A program made the translations under genes and the position numbers. DNA of 21,556 nt from Rhizophagus sp. LPA8_4_AMF (lineage: Eukaryota > Glomeromycota > Glomeromycetes > Glomerales > Glomeraceae): NCBI GenBank assembly GCA_021464525.1, contig JADRCO010001193.1, forward strand, positions 1 to 21,556, written 5' to 3'. The notes under the pieces were generated by a model, which saw only the letters and a list, made by a program, of their open reading frames with translations, searched no databases and was not told where the DNA came from. Of the stretch, positions 9,963 to 20,787 are shown piece after piece. How positions within the stretch are numbered: the stretch's first letter is position 1; each line of letters starts with the position of its first letter.

Positions 9963-10755
9963 TTATTAGTAGATTTTTAAGATTGGTCAAATTACCAAAA
10001 TATATTACAATATTTTATGAGAAAAAATTCATTAAGATGAAGCTTGCCATAGCCACCAGTCTAAGCCAGAAGGCTTTGATGATCTAAGTAATTGAACTTT
10101 AAATAAATACTGATGTCATTTGAGGATGAATTCATATTTCAATATTATGAAATGGGAATAAGCCTTACTGTGGCTGTCAGTTCAAATCAGAAATCTATGC
10201 AATAAATTCAAATTGTATAATTTATTGTTTAATAATTAGTTTCTTTCACAGCCTACCAAAATGAATATTCTCCAAAATTAAAGAGAAAAAATGAAAGAAA
10301 AATTTTCATCATTTTTAATTTTGAGCTGTGCAATTTAACAGAATTCACTTTATTGCTGTAACTGATTTATAAAAAAACATCAGATAAACAAATGCTATAT
10401 ATATTTAATAGGATTATTACTCCTGTTTGGAATATTGGTTACAAACAACAATTTTGACAGAAAACCAAATTAATTCAATTGTATACGAAAATATTTAAAA
10501 ATTTTTAAATGCTATTCTAGATGCAATTATAGATAATCCTTCAGCATATAATATATCTTACCAAATCAAGCGATATTTGTGAACAAAATACCATTTTAGT
10601 TCATAAACAACTAAAATATTTCTTCCCTTAAAGCACAACTTTAAGGCAGTAATAAGTTTATTTGCAACATTCAAAAAGACTTACTCTCAAGTAAAGACTG
10701 GACTATCTGATCTAAATGTTTTACAATATTTAAATACAGCTCAATATTTAGAATT
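9963..10755. other. No gene seen
   Basis: All frames are closed by stops and no motif is recognisable. This stretch precedes the integrase-domain relic and may include further eroded sequence of that element that can no longer be read. Confidence 0.5.
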
Positions 10756-11045
10756 TTGCATTATATATTATTATTCATATTTGTGAACTATAGACTCAGA
10801 TGTCTTTTCAATGAAGGTATAATATGCGATCAGCTTGCCAGAGCAGGATTAAAAAATGTGATTTTTTTACAAGTCAGAGTTATTATGAAATCTTTATTTC
10901 ACAGACATTGGGTTTTACATACATGGATGTATAGATGCTTATTCTAGATATATTATCTGACTTCATATTAGAATTACGAAATAAAAAATCACAAGTGATC
11001 CTAAAATATTATTTAGATGCAATTAACAAATTAAATGGTATTATT
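10756..11045 (+). mobile_element. Fossil DDE integrase-domain element
   Basis: Short islands of translation match the retroviral-type integrase core used by several classes of fungal and animal mobile elements: LGFYIHGCIDAYSRYII near 10905-10955, in which the Asp-Ala-Tyr-Ser-Arg block surrounds the first catalytic aspartate, and KYYLDAINKLNGI near 11005-11040, the segment between the catalytic positions. The islands occur in the expected order and spacing. The element is clearly broken, with several breaks, and is old. No terminal repeats could be assigned, so its class (DNA transposon or retroelement) is open. Confidence 0.55.
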
Positions 11046-12502
11046 GATCAATAAATATATTATATTTCATATAACTCGTAAAAATAAATGATGGAATTAA
11101 AAGTACTTGTGTACTACCTTCTTTATTTCAAACAACAATCAAGTAATATTTATTGGCTTTGTGTCCTAAACATTTTGAATAAATAATCTTTTTTCAAGAT
11201 CAAAGTCTTAGAAGTTCATTCAGAAAAAGATTTTCTCTTTCGCCACATCCAGCTCTTTGCAGATTTTGTTCATCAAATTTCCTCTTCTTCCTAAGATACT
11301 GAAAAAAATTGATCATCAGTTTTTTTCAAGGAATTTTATATTTTAAATTTCATGGATTAATTAAAATGACACAAAATAATTAGCTAAAATCTAATCAATT
11401 GAAATAGTAACACATAAATTTAGTATTCATTCTATATACAAAATAAGTCTAATGAAATCCTAAAAGTGGTGCTTATTTTATATAAAAAAGATAATTATAT
11501 TGAAGTATTTTTGCAATTAGATTGTTTTAAACAATTCTAAAGAAATTCCTTCAAAACTTATTGATATAGATATGGTTTGTTTAATATATATTCGCCTCCA
11601 GATATATGATTGAGGTGATTGTCAAAATCTTTACTATTTGGCATACATAATTCAATATCTTTGTAATAGAGTATAGATTTTGTAAAAAATAGTTGTAAAA
11701 AAGGCGGACAGTATTACTCTTAATATATTATTCCAAAAATTGCTTAAATATTAAATCAACCCAACTTCTATAGATGGATTCAGTCTCATATTACATATGT
11801 TATAGTTATCAATTTTTTAGATAAATTTGCAAGTGAAAGCCCAAAAGGACAACCAATGCAAACTCATTGCACTCAACACAAAAAAAATGATCAGCTGAGA
11901 AGGCACAAGCCACACACACTTCAAAGGTTTTTAAAAATCTCATGGCACAGATAACACTGGCAGGAAAATTGGGTCAAAAATTGAAGGAAGGAAGGAAGGG
12001 CAAAAGGCCCATTTAATCATCATGCATCCCATTTCCACATGGTGATCTTGATGTGATAGTGGCTGTCCCAATATATATAGGCATTTTAGACTATTTTTTC
12101 AAAATACGATCCTTTTCATTAAATACTATGAAAGCAGAAGAGTCAAAACAATAAGTGCATTTCATGAAAGTGTTTTTTTGGACCACTACTTTATTACTGA
12201 TACTAGATCAAATTTATCTTGTAATTTTATTACTACAGTTTATTTAAAAAAGCTAAAATACTTAAAATATGCATCTTAGTTGGAAAAATAACAGTGTTCA
12301 TACTTGGTATTATTAAAGATTTGATAAAATGGAAATGAAATTAAAAAAAATAGATATTAAAATTAAGCAATGGATAAAAATGAATATATAGAATGTATAG
12401 AATGTATATTCCAACATCTTTTAAATTTAAATTAAATTATAGATTGTATATAAATATTTTGCATTTAACTTTTAAGTACTTGCTCAGCAATTAATTAAGT
12501 AA
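11046..12502. other. No gene seen; one GC-richer patch
   Basis: No coding region recognised. Between about 11830 and 12070 the base composition changes, with more C and G, a GAAG microsatellite at 11983-12000 and unique-looking text unlike the flanks. This may be an inserted repeat whose family I cannot name. Confidence 0.5.
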
Positions 12503-12640
12503 CATGCAAAGAATTTCTGACAAATTATAATGAACCTCAGATGGAAGCTTTACCAGAAAAATTAATCATGATAAAATCTGGAAAGAAAATGAAAAATTCT
12601 TATGGATATCACAAAGCAAATCCTTATTTTGAATCCTCAG
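12503..12640 (+). repeat. Relic coding segment, copy A, related to 13941-14068
   Basis: Read from 12503 this reads TCKEFLTNYNEPQMEALPEK and stays open for about 65 codons. Its DNA aligns with 13941-14068 (TCKNFVTNFEEFQMVYFPQK), starting at a shared ACATGCAAA and continuing through AAATCTGGAAAG / AAACCTGAAAAG and onwards for about 130 bases. The two copies thus descend from one coding sequence, presumably part of the LINE in which copy B lies or of an element inserted in it. Copy A is not followed by a recognisable reverse transcriptase. Confidence 0.5.
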
Positions 12641-13489
12641 GAATTATTTCTAATTACATAGCATTAAATTTGACAAATACTCTATTTATGATTGGAAAAA
12701 TATTGTAATCATCAAAACCAATCAACAAATTTTTCAACAAATTCAGGCATCTTAATTACATGGCGCTCCATATGATGTTAGTGATTTAATTCAAGCCTTT
12801 ATAATGATAATTACTACTACATTACCAACTTTTACTAGAACAGGTGATCCATATTTTCATGAAAAGAACACATATTTAAAATTAAATATTTAAATAAATA
12901 TTTAAATTCTTTCAAGAAATAGCTCTATCTCGAGTTGTTCTTAGGCTGCCCAGTGATAGTCTAGTTTAATCTTCATTATGGTATATTTGCAGTAAACTGG
13001 TATAATGCAATGATAAAATAATTATGGTTTACCTCAACTATTATAACTTTGACAATGAATGAAACAGATGGAAACACTTAAAAACTTTTTATTAAAATAC
13101 TTATTAGTGAAAATTTTATGCATATAATTTATAAATTTAGAATTATAAAGTTATATATCTATAGAATATTTATTTTACAAAATCTAAAGGAAGTGGAAAC
13201 ATTTTAATGGTGTTTTCATATGTATTTCATTATATAGAAAAATCCTTGAATATTTAAAATACATATTGATGAATATACTTATTATGTTATAAAATAAACA
13301 CAGTATTTCCAATCATCAAAATAGTCTAACAAAACTTAAATCTTGAGTGCTTCTTTTACCAACTTTATAGCATAGCTAAATTTTGCATTGTAACATTTAT
13401 TTATTCCATATATTTTTACAAAAAAAAATTTTCATTTTATTATCAATATCCATTTTATCCATATATATATATTGTTTCAAATTTTTTTT
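12641..13489. other. No gene seen
   Basis: No frame with a recognisable motif. The stretch lies between two segments of LINE-like origin and is probably further decayed element sequence, but I cannot read it as such. Confidence 0.45.
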
Positions 13490-14330
13490 ATGTAAAGATT
13501 CTCATATTGCACACAATGGATCAGTTGGAAAAAAGGATACTCCTAACACTTACCCTATTTACTACTAGAAACTCCTCACAAATTTCTAGTCTTTATTATC
13601 TCTAACAAACTCAACAATATCCTTTCACCACATAAAATTTTACAACCCAATGATAAGGGAGGCATTGTGGGACAATCCACTCTTGAAACATTTTAAATTG
13701 AACAAGCTTGTCTTCACAAAACAAATAATTTATGAATTGTCTCACAAGACATTCCAAAGCTTATGATCATGTTGATATTTCTATTTTAGAATTAACATTA
13801 TTATGTATTGGTAAAATAATTAAATTTTTTAATAATCTTTTTTCTAATTGTGAAAACCATATTATTATGCCAAATGGCCTATCTGCATTATATCATATTC
13901 TACAAGGAATAACCTGAATCCTTACCACCAATAATTCAAGAAACATGCAAAAATTTTGTGACAAATTTTGAAGAATTTCAGATGGTATACTTTCCACAAA
14001 AACTTGACCACAATAAAACCTGAAAAGAAGAAGTTCTTGCAAGAGTCACAATGGGAATCCTTGCCATTAGATCAAGGTAAAGTAGCTTTACCACTACTAT
14101 GGAATATATACTACGATCCACATTTTCAAAAAATTAATAGTATGAAAGAATTACACATCATCAGCAAGAATAGTAGATGCAAAACATTTTACTTTGCATT
14201 TAGTATTATTACTTTGCTTGAGCAGTAGACACCAATTTATTCTTCATTCTGCCAAATAGTTTATAAAAGTGTGTCATCAGTGATTTATTAGAATTGAAAG
14301 AACTGGGAACTCTTTCTGACAAGATTTTTT
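13490..14330 (+). mobile_element. Broken non-LTR (LINE-type) reverse transcriptase
   Basis: Reverse-transcriptase motifs of a LINE appear in order on the plus strand: KKDTPNTY plus PYLLLETPHKFL (the RPIxLLE finger motif) near 13525-13590; LNNILSPHKILQPNDKGG then QSTLE near 13605-13690; IVSQDI and SKAYDHVD near 13735-13770 (motif A with the catalytic Asp); NLFSNCENHIIMPNGLSALY near 13840-13895; DQGKVALPLLWNIYYDP near 14070-14120 (motif B); and AVDTNLFF near 14222-14245, where the YxDD catalytic motif C should stand, here with one Asp lost. Frame changes separate most of these blocks (at least four), and in-frame stops are present, so it is dead. Neither ORF1, an endonuclease nor a poly(A) tail is identifiable. 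About 155 bp of unrelated-looking sequence separate GLSALYHILQGI from DQGKVALPLL. Confidence 0.75.
13913..14068 (+). repeat. Segment inside the LINE relic, copy B
   Basis: Between the QG of motif B and the DQGKVALPLLWNIYYDP block lie about 155 bases whose own translation is protein-like (ESLPPIIQETCKNFVTNFEE, then KEEVLARVTMGILAI). Most LINE reverse transcriptases have GIDQG.. without a gap here. The segment matches 12503-12640. It is either an insertion or a duplication of another domain of the same element caused by rearrangement. Confidence 0.5.
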
Positions 14331-15520
14331 GATTCTTCTTCATACCGTACTGCTCCTTTGGGAGTGACTGCATATTTTGTGAATAAAAATAGATGGTAAA
14401 TGACTACAAACTGCTGGATTAATGTTAATAACCCATTTGAATAAAGATTAAGAAGGAAGAAGAGAATCTGCTAAATTTTTAATATTATATTGTATACTAT
14501 ATTTCATAAAAATGACAAGACGTAGTAATCATTATTATAATTTGATTTAAATTTGCTATGATGATATATGATGAGAAGTATTTTCTCATTTGGAAAAGCC
14601 AAAAACTGGTTATTATTGAAAAGAAAAAATCTAAGACACTTAAATAATTTAATACAGTAACACCTCAAAGAATTTGCTTAGATTCATTAATAGTTGATTT
14701 TTTAAAGAGAAGAAATAATTGACAAGCTATTTTACTTAATAAATCTTATTTGTTGATTTATATATTTATCTTTAAAAAAATAAAGCACATTTCTTTCAAA
14801 AAAAGTTGAAATATATTAAATACATTGAATTATATTTAACAAATTTGCACCATTAAACATTTATAAAGTTACATATTAGTAAATACCCATAATATGTTAT
14901 TAAATAACACACCTTAATGAATATTTATTGGCCAAAGCATATTATGCAATATTTAAAAATACTGAATATTTACATGATTTATTACATCTTTTACAGGTAT
15001 TGGAATTGAATAACTTTATGTATAGCCAATTAGTCATTATCTTATTAAGAGTTTTTCTAATTCTAACATATTGATATTCATTAGATTAATAATAAAAGAA
15101 ATATTTGGCTATTATCAAAGTTGAATTAACTAAATCTAATAAATAACAATATTTGGAAACGCTTCATCTAAAAGATTTTCATAGTAAACATTTTTTTTAT
15201 TAAAGTAAATTGTGTACCACAATAAATTCTACATATTGAGATCATAGATTGTGTAATTTATTTATATCGTTTAAATAAAGTGATAATTTAACATTTTAGG
15301 ATTACATATTCTTGATAAATATATATTATTTATTAATAATAAAATTTATTGACATTGGAAAAATTTAAAATAACTTAATTTTATGTGGTGACTGACTTGC
15401 ATTAGGCATCAATCTTACATCTTGACAAGGCACTACATATAGTTTATATGAATATACTTCTATTGAATGAGATAAAAATTTCAGTATACTACAACAATAA
15501 ATACAAAGATGCTAAATTAG
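14331..15520. other. Gene-free AT-rich stretch
   Basis: No coding motif recognised on either strand. The right end probably holds the 3' flank of the minus-strand BTB-BACK-TLDc pseudogene. Confidence 0.55.
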
Positions 15521-16988
15521 TTATTTTTTAATCACTTCAAAAACTTCATAGTCATCTGCAATAAACTTAGGATAAGATACTGATTTATCGCTATACCAAA
15601 CATTTTTCATAAAGATTTAAATCAACACCCTTACCAAATATTGGACCGTATTGGCCAAAAGAATTACCACCTATAGAATATGCATCACCATGACTATAAC
15701 CAACTTTTGCACTGTCAAGGTAAAATGAGAATATAAAGCTATCATAAGTAGATTTCCAACCAGAAATACCCCAAACAAGTGGATTATAACCTCCAATTAT
15801 TCGTTCCGAATTTTAAACTTTTACAATAATAATAGTAGCTTCTTTATTATCACATTTATTATGAAATGCTTCAGATGTATTTCCATCCCTACTTGCTCTA
15901 TATAAAAGATTAAACTTATAAGGAATGTATTCGGAGATTTTCACTTTTCTATAAATCCAATTTGCGAAAATTTTAATGTGATTGTGATCTATTATAACAG
16001 AATCAACATCACATTTTGATTGCCTAGTAGGTCGTTTATCCTTATTTAATTGCTTATTTGAGGTTATATGAAATATAAGAAGATTATTGATTAAACCTTT
16101 TGGTATAATTCTTTTAAATGGATAAACTTTAGTAACAAAATTATCTGAAGAGATGTAATAAAATCTTATTGATGAAATTAAATCATGAATTGTTCCCTCA
16201 ATAATTGTAATTTCTTCTTTATTCCATTGTGTAGGATCTTGTGAAATGTTAGAATGTTGAGCTAAACACCATTTAATCAAATTTTCCATATATCTATTTC
16301 ATCTAATAATAAATCATCACTTGTCAAAAATGATTCCAATAAAGACTATCTCTTTAAACTAATAAATTTATCAGAGTCAAATAATAATACTGGTTCCTCA
16401 CATAATTTCTTAAATGAAAGGGTTAAATAAATCTTTGAAAGCTTTATATTGATGAGTTACTTCGAGGGTACCAATAGGATTTTGTTGCAAAAATTCATCT
16501 TGATGTTTGGTCAAGTATTGCTGAATGAAATGAACTAAAGGTTGAATATTAAGTTCATTTACTGCTATAGAAAATTTTAAAATATCATCTACTTGTAATT
16601 TCTTTAAATTAATCTTTCCACAATAAATAAATCTAATTTTTTTTAAAAAAAAAAAATTTAGTTTGATATTAATTTTGTAAATAAAATATAATTATTCATA
16701 TTTATAACTTTATTACAAATATATTATTTATTACCTTAAAATCATCTTAAATAAGATAGGTGAAATATTAGGTTTCCTAAAAATAAATTTTCCATCTTTT
16801 ATTTCATACTGTTTCTGAGAGAATGCTGAATGAAAATATTCAGACCTAACACGTAAAATTATTGAATGTGCATGTATTTCTTGAACACTTTCATTTTCAC
16901 CAGCATAAATAATAACGTCGTGTCCTTCGTCAAGTTCAAATAATTTTTCTAAATCACTAGCAACATCTTGAGAATATTCAAAAGCCAT
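15521..16988 (-). pseudogene. BTB-BACK-TLDc pseudogene, copy 2
   Basis: Exon 1 (16735-16988) is intact and encodes a BTB start, MAFEYSQDVASDLEKLFELD, through IRVRSEYF-like text to FKMILR. The 102-bp intron (16633-16734) has the family position and phase. Exon 2 begins FIYCGKINLKKLQVDDILKF and continues through QQYLTKHQDEFLQQNP. The reading frame then breaks in the BACK region near 16400-16425 (FKDLFNPF.. then KKLCEEPVLLFDSDKFISLK in another frame), with an in-frame stop after LKR, and again near 16290, before NLIKWCLAQHSNISQDPTQW. In TLDc, the Ser codon of NSEQIVGGYNPL (near 15813) is TAA, and a further one-base shift lies near 15600 between DLNLYEKC and WYSDKSVSY. The terminus VFEVIKK is still readable, and a few codons around FTDRNDLQ are missing relative to copy 3. 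With at least three frameshifts and two stops it is a clear pseudogene, older than copy 1 and closer in sequence to copy 3. Confidence 0.9.
16633..16734 (-). other. Intron in BTB-BACK-TLDc copy 2
   Basis: 102 bp, GTAATA donor after ATTTTAAG, and an acceptor written TTAG just before ATTTATTTATTGTGG, preceded by an A/T homopolymer tract. Phase and position are the same as in copies 1 and 3. Confidence 0.8.
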
Positions 16989-17269
16989 ATTTATAAGAAA
17001 AGTTTGAATGAGATTAAATGAAATTAAGTTATGTGCGACCTATTTATTTTATACTTTTTACGGAAATGTCGATCACTATTATTACCATTTTCAGATAAAA
17101 ACTGAAAAAATAAAATAATTTTCCTTTATAAAACATACAGTATATTATTAATATACTTTCAGGTAATGTGTGTAAAAAATGTAATAAAATTATATTATTT
17201 ACACATGTTTATTAACTTGTCTTTGCTTGTGCTCGCTTGTTTGTTATTAAAACTGACAGTACATAATGA

Positions 17270-17336
17270 AACGTCCAACCTGCGAAGGGTCTGCTAATGG
17301 ACGTTAGTAGACCATATGTCAAATAATGATTGCAGG
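17270..17336. repeat. Overlapping inverted repeats (alternative hairpins)
   Basis: Three nested or competing inverted repeats fall in 67 bases: AACGTCCA (17270-17277) with TGGACGTT (17298-17305); GGTCTGCTAA (17288-17297) with TTAGTAGACC (17304-17313), one mismatch; and CCTGC (17279-17283) with GCAGG (17332-17336). The first two share bases, so only one can form at a time. The patch is GC-richer than its flanks. It lies between the BTB pseudogene and the P450 pseudogene and may be a piece of a foldback element. Confidence 0.5.
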
Positions 17337-17403
17337 TGTGCTTGAGAATTTAGTGATGTAACACAAGAGTTGTTCTTCCAAATATAAATTTTTAGGGGAT
17401 GAT

Positions 17404-17417
17404 TTAACCTAGGTTAA
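17404..17417. repeat. Perfect 14-bp palindrome
   Basis: TTAACCTAGGTTAA is its own reverse complement and lies about 95 bp upstream of the readable P450 sequence. A dimeric protein site is possible, but nothing else supports that. Confidence 0.35.
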
Positions 17418-17498
17418 CCCAAGAGGCAAGTTAGCAAAACTCTATAATTTTATTTTTTATATAATATTTATATTTTTTATATTTTAGAAATTTCATAA

Positions 17499-18383
17499 AT
17501 ATACATATCCAGGATTCAAATTATCGTCATTCGTATTATGTTAAAATCATTAAAATCAGGAATCTATTCAGAAACTAAACATCAAAAGGTACTTATTAAA
17601 CATCTTAAAAGCCAAATTTATAAACTTTTAAAAGAGAAAGGATTATATAGAGATTCTTGGAAACATCCTGATGATTTCATTCAAGTTATTATGGAAGAAA
17701 AAGGTTTTGATCCTAAAAATATTAATTATGAAGAAATAGCAGATAAATTGTGTTTTTATATTTTCGGATCGGTTCATATATTGTACACATGTTATTAAGA
17801 ATTTAGCATCCCGACCTGAATATATGCAAGAATTATATGAAGAACAAATTGGAAGTTCACGAAGAAGCAGATGAAAATGACATACTTCTATGTGAAGCAC
17901 TTAATAATATGAAAAAATTAGTCAGTTTTATTATTAAAGAATCTTTGAGATTATCTGAAGATGTAGCAACACTTCCACATATTATGTTAAAAGATTACGC
18001 GTTCTCTAATGGATTACGAGCACAAAGAGACAATACAGTCTTCCTTCCTTTACGTTGATGATGTTTATCTTGATGAATCGTTGCAAGGACCACTTGATTG
18101 AGCCATTCAGACCAATGCTTCGGCAACAAAAATTAGTAAAAATTAGTTAGATTTGGAGGTGGTAAACACGCGTAAGTACGGTTCAACGGTTCAATTGAAA
18201 TTTTTTCAAATATTAAATAGCGTTATATTAATACAGTATGACGTTCTGGAAGACAATTTTTTTACATGATATTATATTAAAATATAACTTACGAACCGAA
18301 AGTGGTAAATTGAGGGACCAAAGATGCTTGGATCAATAAAACTTCCAAGCGAAGCTAGAATTATTTTTAAAAAACGAAAATAA
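17499..18383 (+). pseudogene. Cytochrome P450 pseudogene, C-terminal two thirds
   Basis: P450s are heme-thiolate monooxygenases, usually about 500 residues and membrane-anchored in fungi. Here the readable part starts in the middle: IMLKSLKSGIYSETKHQKVL, HPDDFIQVIMEEKGFDPKNI, then the I-helix equivalent EEIADKLCFYIFGSVH at about 17727-17780. After a frame change comes THVIKNLASRPEYMQELYEE (17790-17850), and after another the K-helix: ALNNMKKLVSFIIKESLRL, with the ExxR pair at 17939-17950, then LPHIMLKDYAFSNG and NTVFLPLR. The meander is damaged (TNASATKISKN still readable near 18112-18144), but the heme loop FGGGKHA is clear at 18152-18171 and is followed by a GTAAGT donor. The next exon (from about 18237) has GRQFF, LHDIILKYNLRTESGK and, in another frame, EGPKMLGSIKLPSEARIIFK ending at 18383. 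At least four frame changes, a loss around the heme cysteine and absence of the N-terminal third make it dead. Confidence 0.85.
18172..18236 (+). other. Intron in the P450 pseudogene
   Basis: A 65-bp interval with a textbook GTAAGT donor placed within the heme-binding loop right after FGGGKHA, and an ATACAG acceptor before sequence that resumes with GRQFF-like text. The heme cysteine would have been encoded at the junction. Confidence 0.6.
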
Positions 18384-19041
18384 TTGGTATCTATGAATTA
18401 TTTATTGTCTTTAATTATTTAAATTTGATTTAAATTTTTTACATTCCTAATTATTATTTTAGGTTCGTATATATATTTTCTAGTAAACCTTTATCTGTTT
18501 ATGGAAATTTGAAGTTAATAAGTAATTTTTTTTTTGTTATTCTTCGTCTGAAAGATCAATATAAAGTATAAACCAGATAAAATACATGAATAGCCTGGAA
18601 AGAAATTCATCATGTACGAATTGTTTAGTAAATATTTATAATAATATTATAATAACAATATAAATTTGATAAGATCGTTAAAATCTTGAGATTTTAGGTA
18701 AGAAATTGTATTAAAAGAATTAAAAAAAAGTATTGATTATTTGGTGTACTATATTATTGCCGATAATAAATAAATATGAAGACATAAAATTTTCAAATTA
18801 TCACTTTATAAAAATTAGATTGATGACTATTTATCAAATTGTTGAACTTTATAATATTCCTTTTTAATAAATAATAATTTGGAATTGGAAATTACGAATT
18901 ACTTAAATAAAAAGAATTTATTGTTGATCAATTAACAGATATCAGCAAGTAGAAATATAAAATTCATAAAGAACATGATTTATCAAAATAGTATACAGTA
19001 AATCCTTTTATTATAATACATTGAATATCAAAAATGCTTAG
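18384..19041. other. Gene-free AT-rich stretch between converging genes
   Basis: The P450 relic (plus) and the BTB-BACK-TLDc gene (minus) converge here. I see no coding region, only AT-rich sequence that must contain the 3' untranslated regions. Confidence 0.6.
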
Positions 19042-20524
19042 TCATTCTCTGATGACTTCAAAAACTTCATAGTCATCCGCAATAAACATTCTTGGTATAT
19101 CTACTTTAGCATAAGAGACTGAATTATCACTATACCAAGTGCCCTTATAAAGATTTAAATCAAAACCTTCGCCACCTCCGCCAAATATTGGACCATGATC
19201 ACCGCCATAATTAAAACCTATAGAATATGCATCGCCATGACTATATCCAACTTTTGCACTCTGAAGGTCATTTCTATCTGTAAATGAAAATAAAAAGCTA
19301 TCGTGAGTAGATTTACATCCTATACTTTCATTTGAATCATTTGAATGCCAACTAAGTGGGTTATATCCTCCAACTATTTGTTCCGAATTTGAAACTTTTA
19401 TAATAACAATAGTAGCATTATCACCACATTTTTCATAAAATACTGCACCAGCATTACCATCCCTGCTAGCTCTATACAAAAGATTAAACTTAAAAGGAAT
19501 GTTTCCGTAGGACCTATTTTCCCTAGAAATCCAATTTGCAAAAACTGCAGTATGATGCTGATTAATTATAACAGAATCAATATTACATCTAGGAGGTCGT
19601 GTATCATTATTGAATTGCTGATTTTGAGTCATGTTAAATTGAATCATGTTATTAACTAAATTATTTGGCATTATTTCTTTAAATGGAAATACTTTAGTAG
19701 CAAAATTTTCTGGAGAAATATGACAAAATCTTATCAATGGAACAAATCTATGAATAGTTCTCTCCATATTTGTGATTTCGTCATTATTCCATTGTGCGGG
19801 ATCTTGTGAAATATTAGATTGTTGAGCCAAACACCACCTAATTAAATTATCCCAGATAACAATTTCATCTAGCGGTAAATCATCCCTTTTAAATAGTAAC
19901 TCCAATAAAGATGCACTTAAACTGGTAAAATTATTTGAATTAAATAATCTCTCAGGATTTTCACAAATTTTTTTGATACAAATATTCTGTAAATCCACAA
20001 AAGCATTATTTGGATAGATCTTCTCAAGAATTTCAATAGAATTTTGTTGTATATAATCATCTTTATTTTTAATTAAATATTCCTGAATATAGTCGATTAA
20101 TCTTTGAACATTAATCTCACCTACAGCTATCAAAAGCCTTAAAATATCAGGTCCAGCTAATTGAACCAAATCAATCTTTCCACAATAAATAAATCTGAAA
20201 TTTTAGAAAGAAAATTATTAGTATTTCCTAAAAATGTATGATATCCATGTACAAGTAACTTTTACTATACCTTAAAATCATATTAAATAACTGAGGGGTA
20301 ATATTAGGTATATTAAAAATAAATTTTTCATTTCTCCTCTCAAAAGATTCATTAGAGAAAGCTGTACGAAAATATTGAGACCTTGTGCGTAATACAAACG
20401 AGTGCGCATCAATTCCTCTATTGCTATTACCAGCATAAATAATAACATCATAATCTACTATATTAGTATTAGTAAGTAAACTCTCATAATCATTGGCAAC
20501 ATCTTGAGGACATTCGAAAGGCAT
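19042..20524 (-). CDS. Intact BTB-BACK-TLDc domain protein, 468 residues
   Basis: Two exons (20271-20524 and 19042-20194) joined across a 76-bp intron give one open frame of 468 codons. Residues about 24-120 are a BTB/POZ domain (YDVIIYAGNSNR, IDAHSFVLRTRSQYF, FIYCGKID); about 120-245 a BACK-type helical region (YLIKNKDDYIQQN, LLELLFKRDDLPLDEIVIWD, RWCLAQQ); about 290-468 a TLDc domain with its hallmark blocks LLYRASRDG (323-331), NSEQIVGGYNPL (354-365), and C-terminal DDYEVFEVIRE. BTB-BACK proteins generally dimerise and act as cullin-3 adaptors; TLDc domains occur in OXR1/NCOA7-type proteins tied to oxidative stress and V-ATPase. The Gly-rich loop GGDHGPIFGGGGEGFDL before the last strands is a variable TLDc loop. 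No signal peptide or membrane segment is visible. The start is chosen because MxFExxQDVAxDxExL is shared with both paralogues. It is the only copy in the window without lesions and is presumably the expressed one. Confidence 0.92.
20195..20270 (-). other. Intron in BTB-BACK-TLDc copy 3
   Basis: 76 bp, GTATAG donor, ATACTAATAA branch-like sequence and TTTCAG acceptor. It splits the Arg codon between MIL and FIYCGKI in phase 2, as in the other two copies. Confidence 0.9.
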
Positions 20525-20607
20525 ATTTTAATAAAGTTTGGATAAAATTTATTTATAAATGATGTTTCTCACGGAATAAAGAATAATATGACGATATTAT
20601 TTAACAT

Positions 20608-20615
20608 TTATATAT
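20608..20615 (-). promoter_or_regulatory. TATA-like box of BTB-BACK-TLDc copy 3
   Basis: TATATAAA on the minus strand, about 85 bases before the ATG at 20524. In DNA this AT-rich such a match is weak evidence. Confidence 0.25.
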
Positions 20616-20787
20616 GTGTGTCAGTTACACCACATTTTTTGCCTATTGTACGATCTTTTCATGGTGTATAATCACATGATATTACGAAATTTATAGTGAT
20701 AGAAATTCGATGCGCGCACCGTGGAATTTTACGAGATTTGTACAGTATTATTAATGTAAATCAGCACAAATTCCCTGCAAATTCCAT

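Noticed and set aside
17643-17900. 85-codon minus-strand frame
   Set aside because: Antisense to the P450 pseudogene, whose plus-strand translation matches family motifs.
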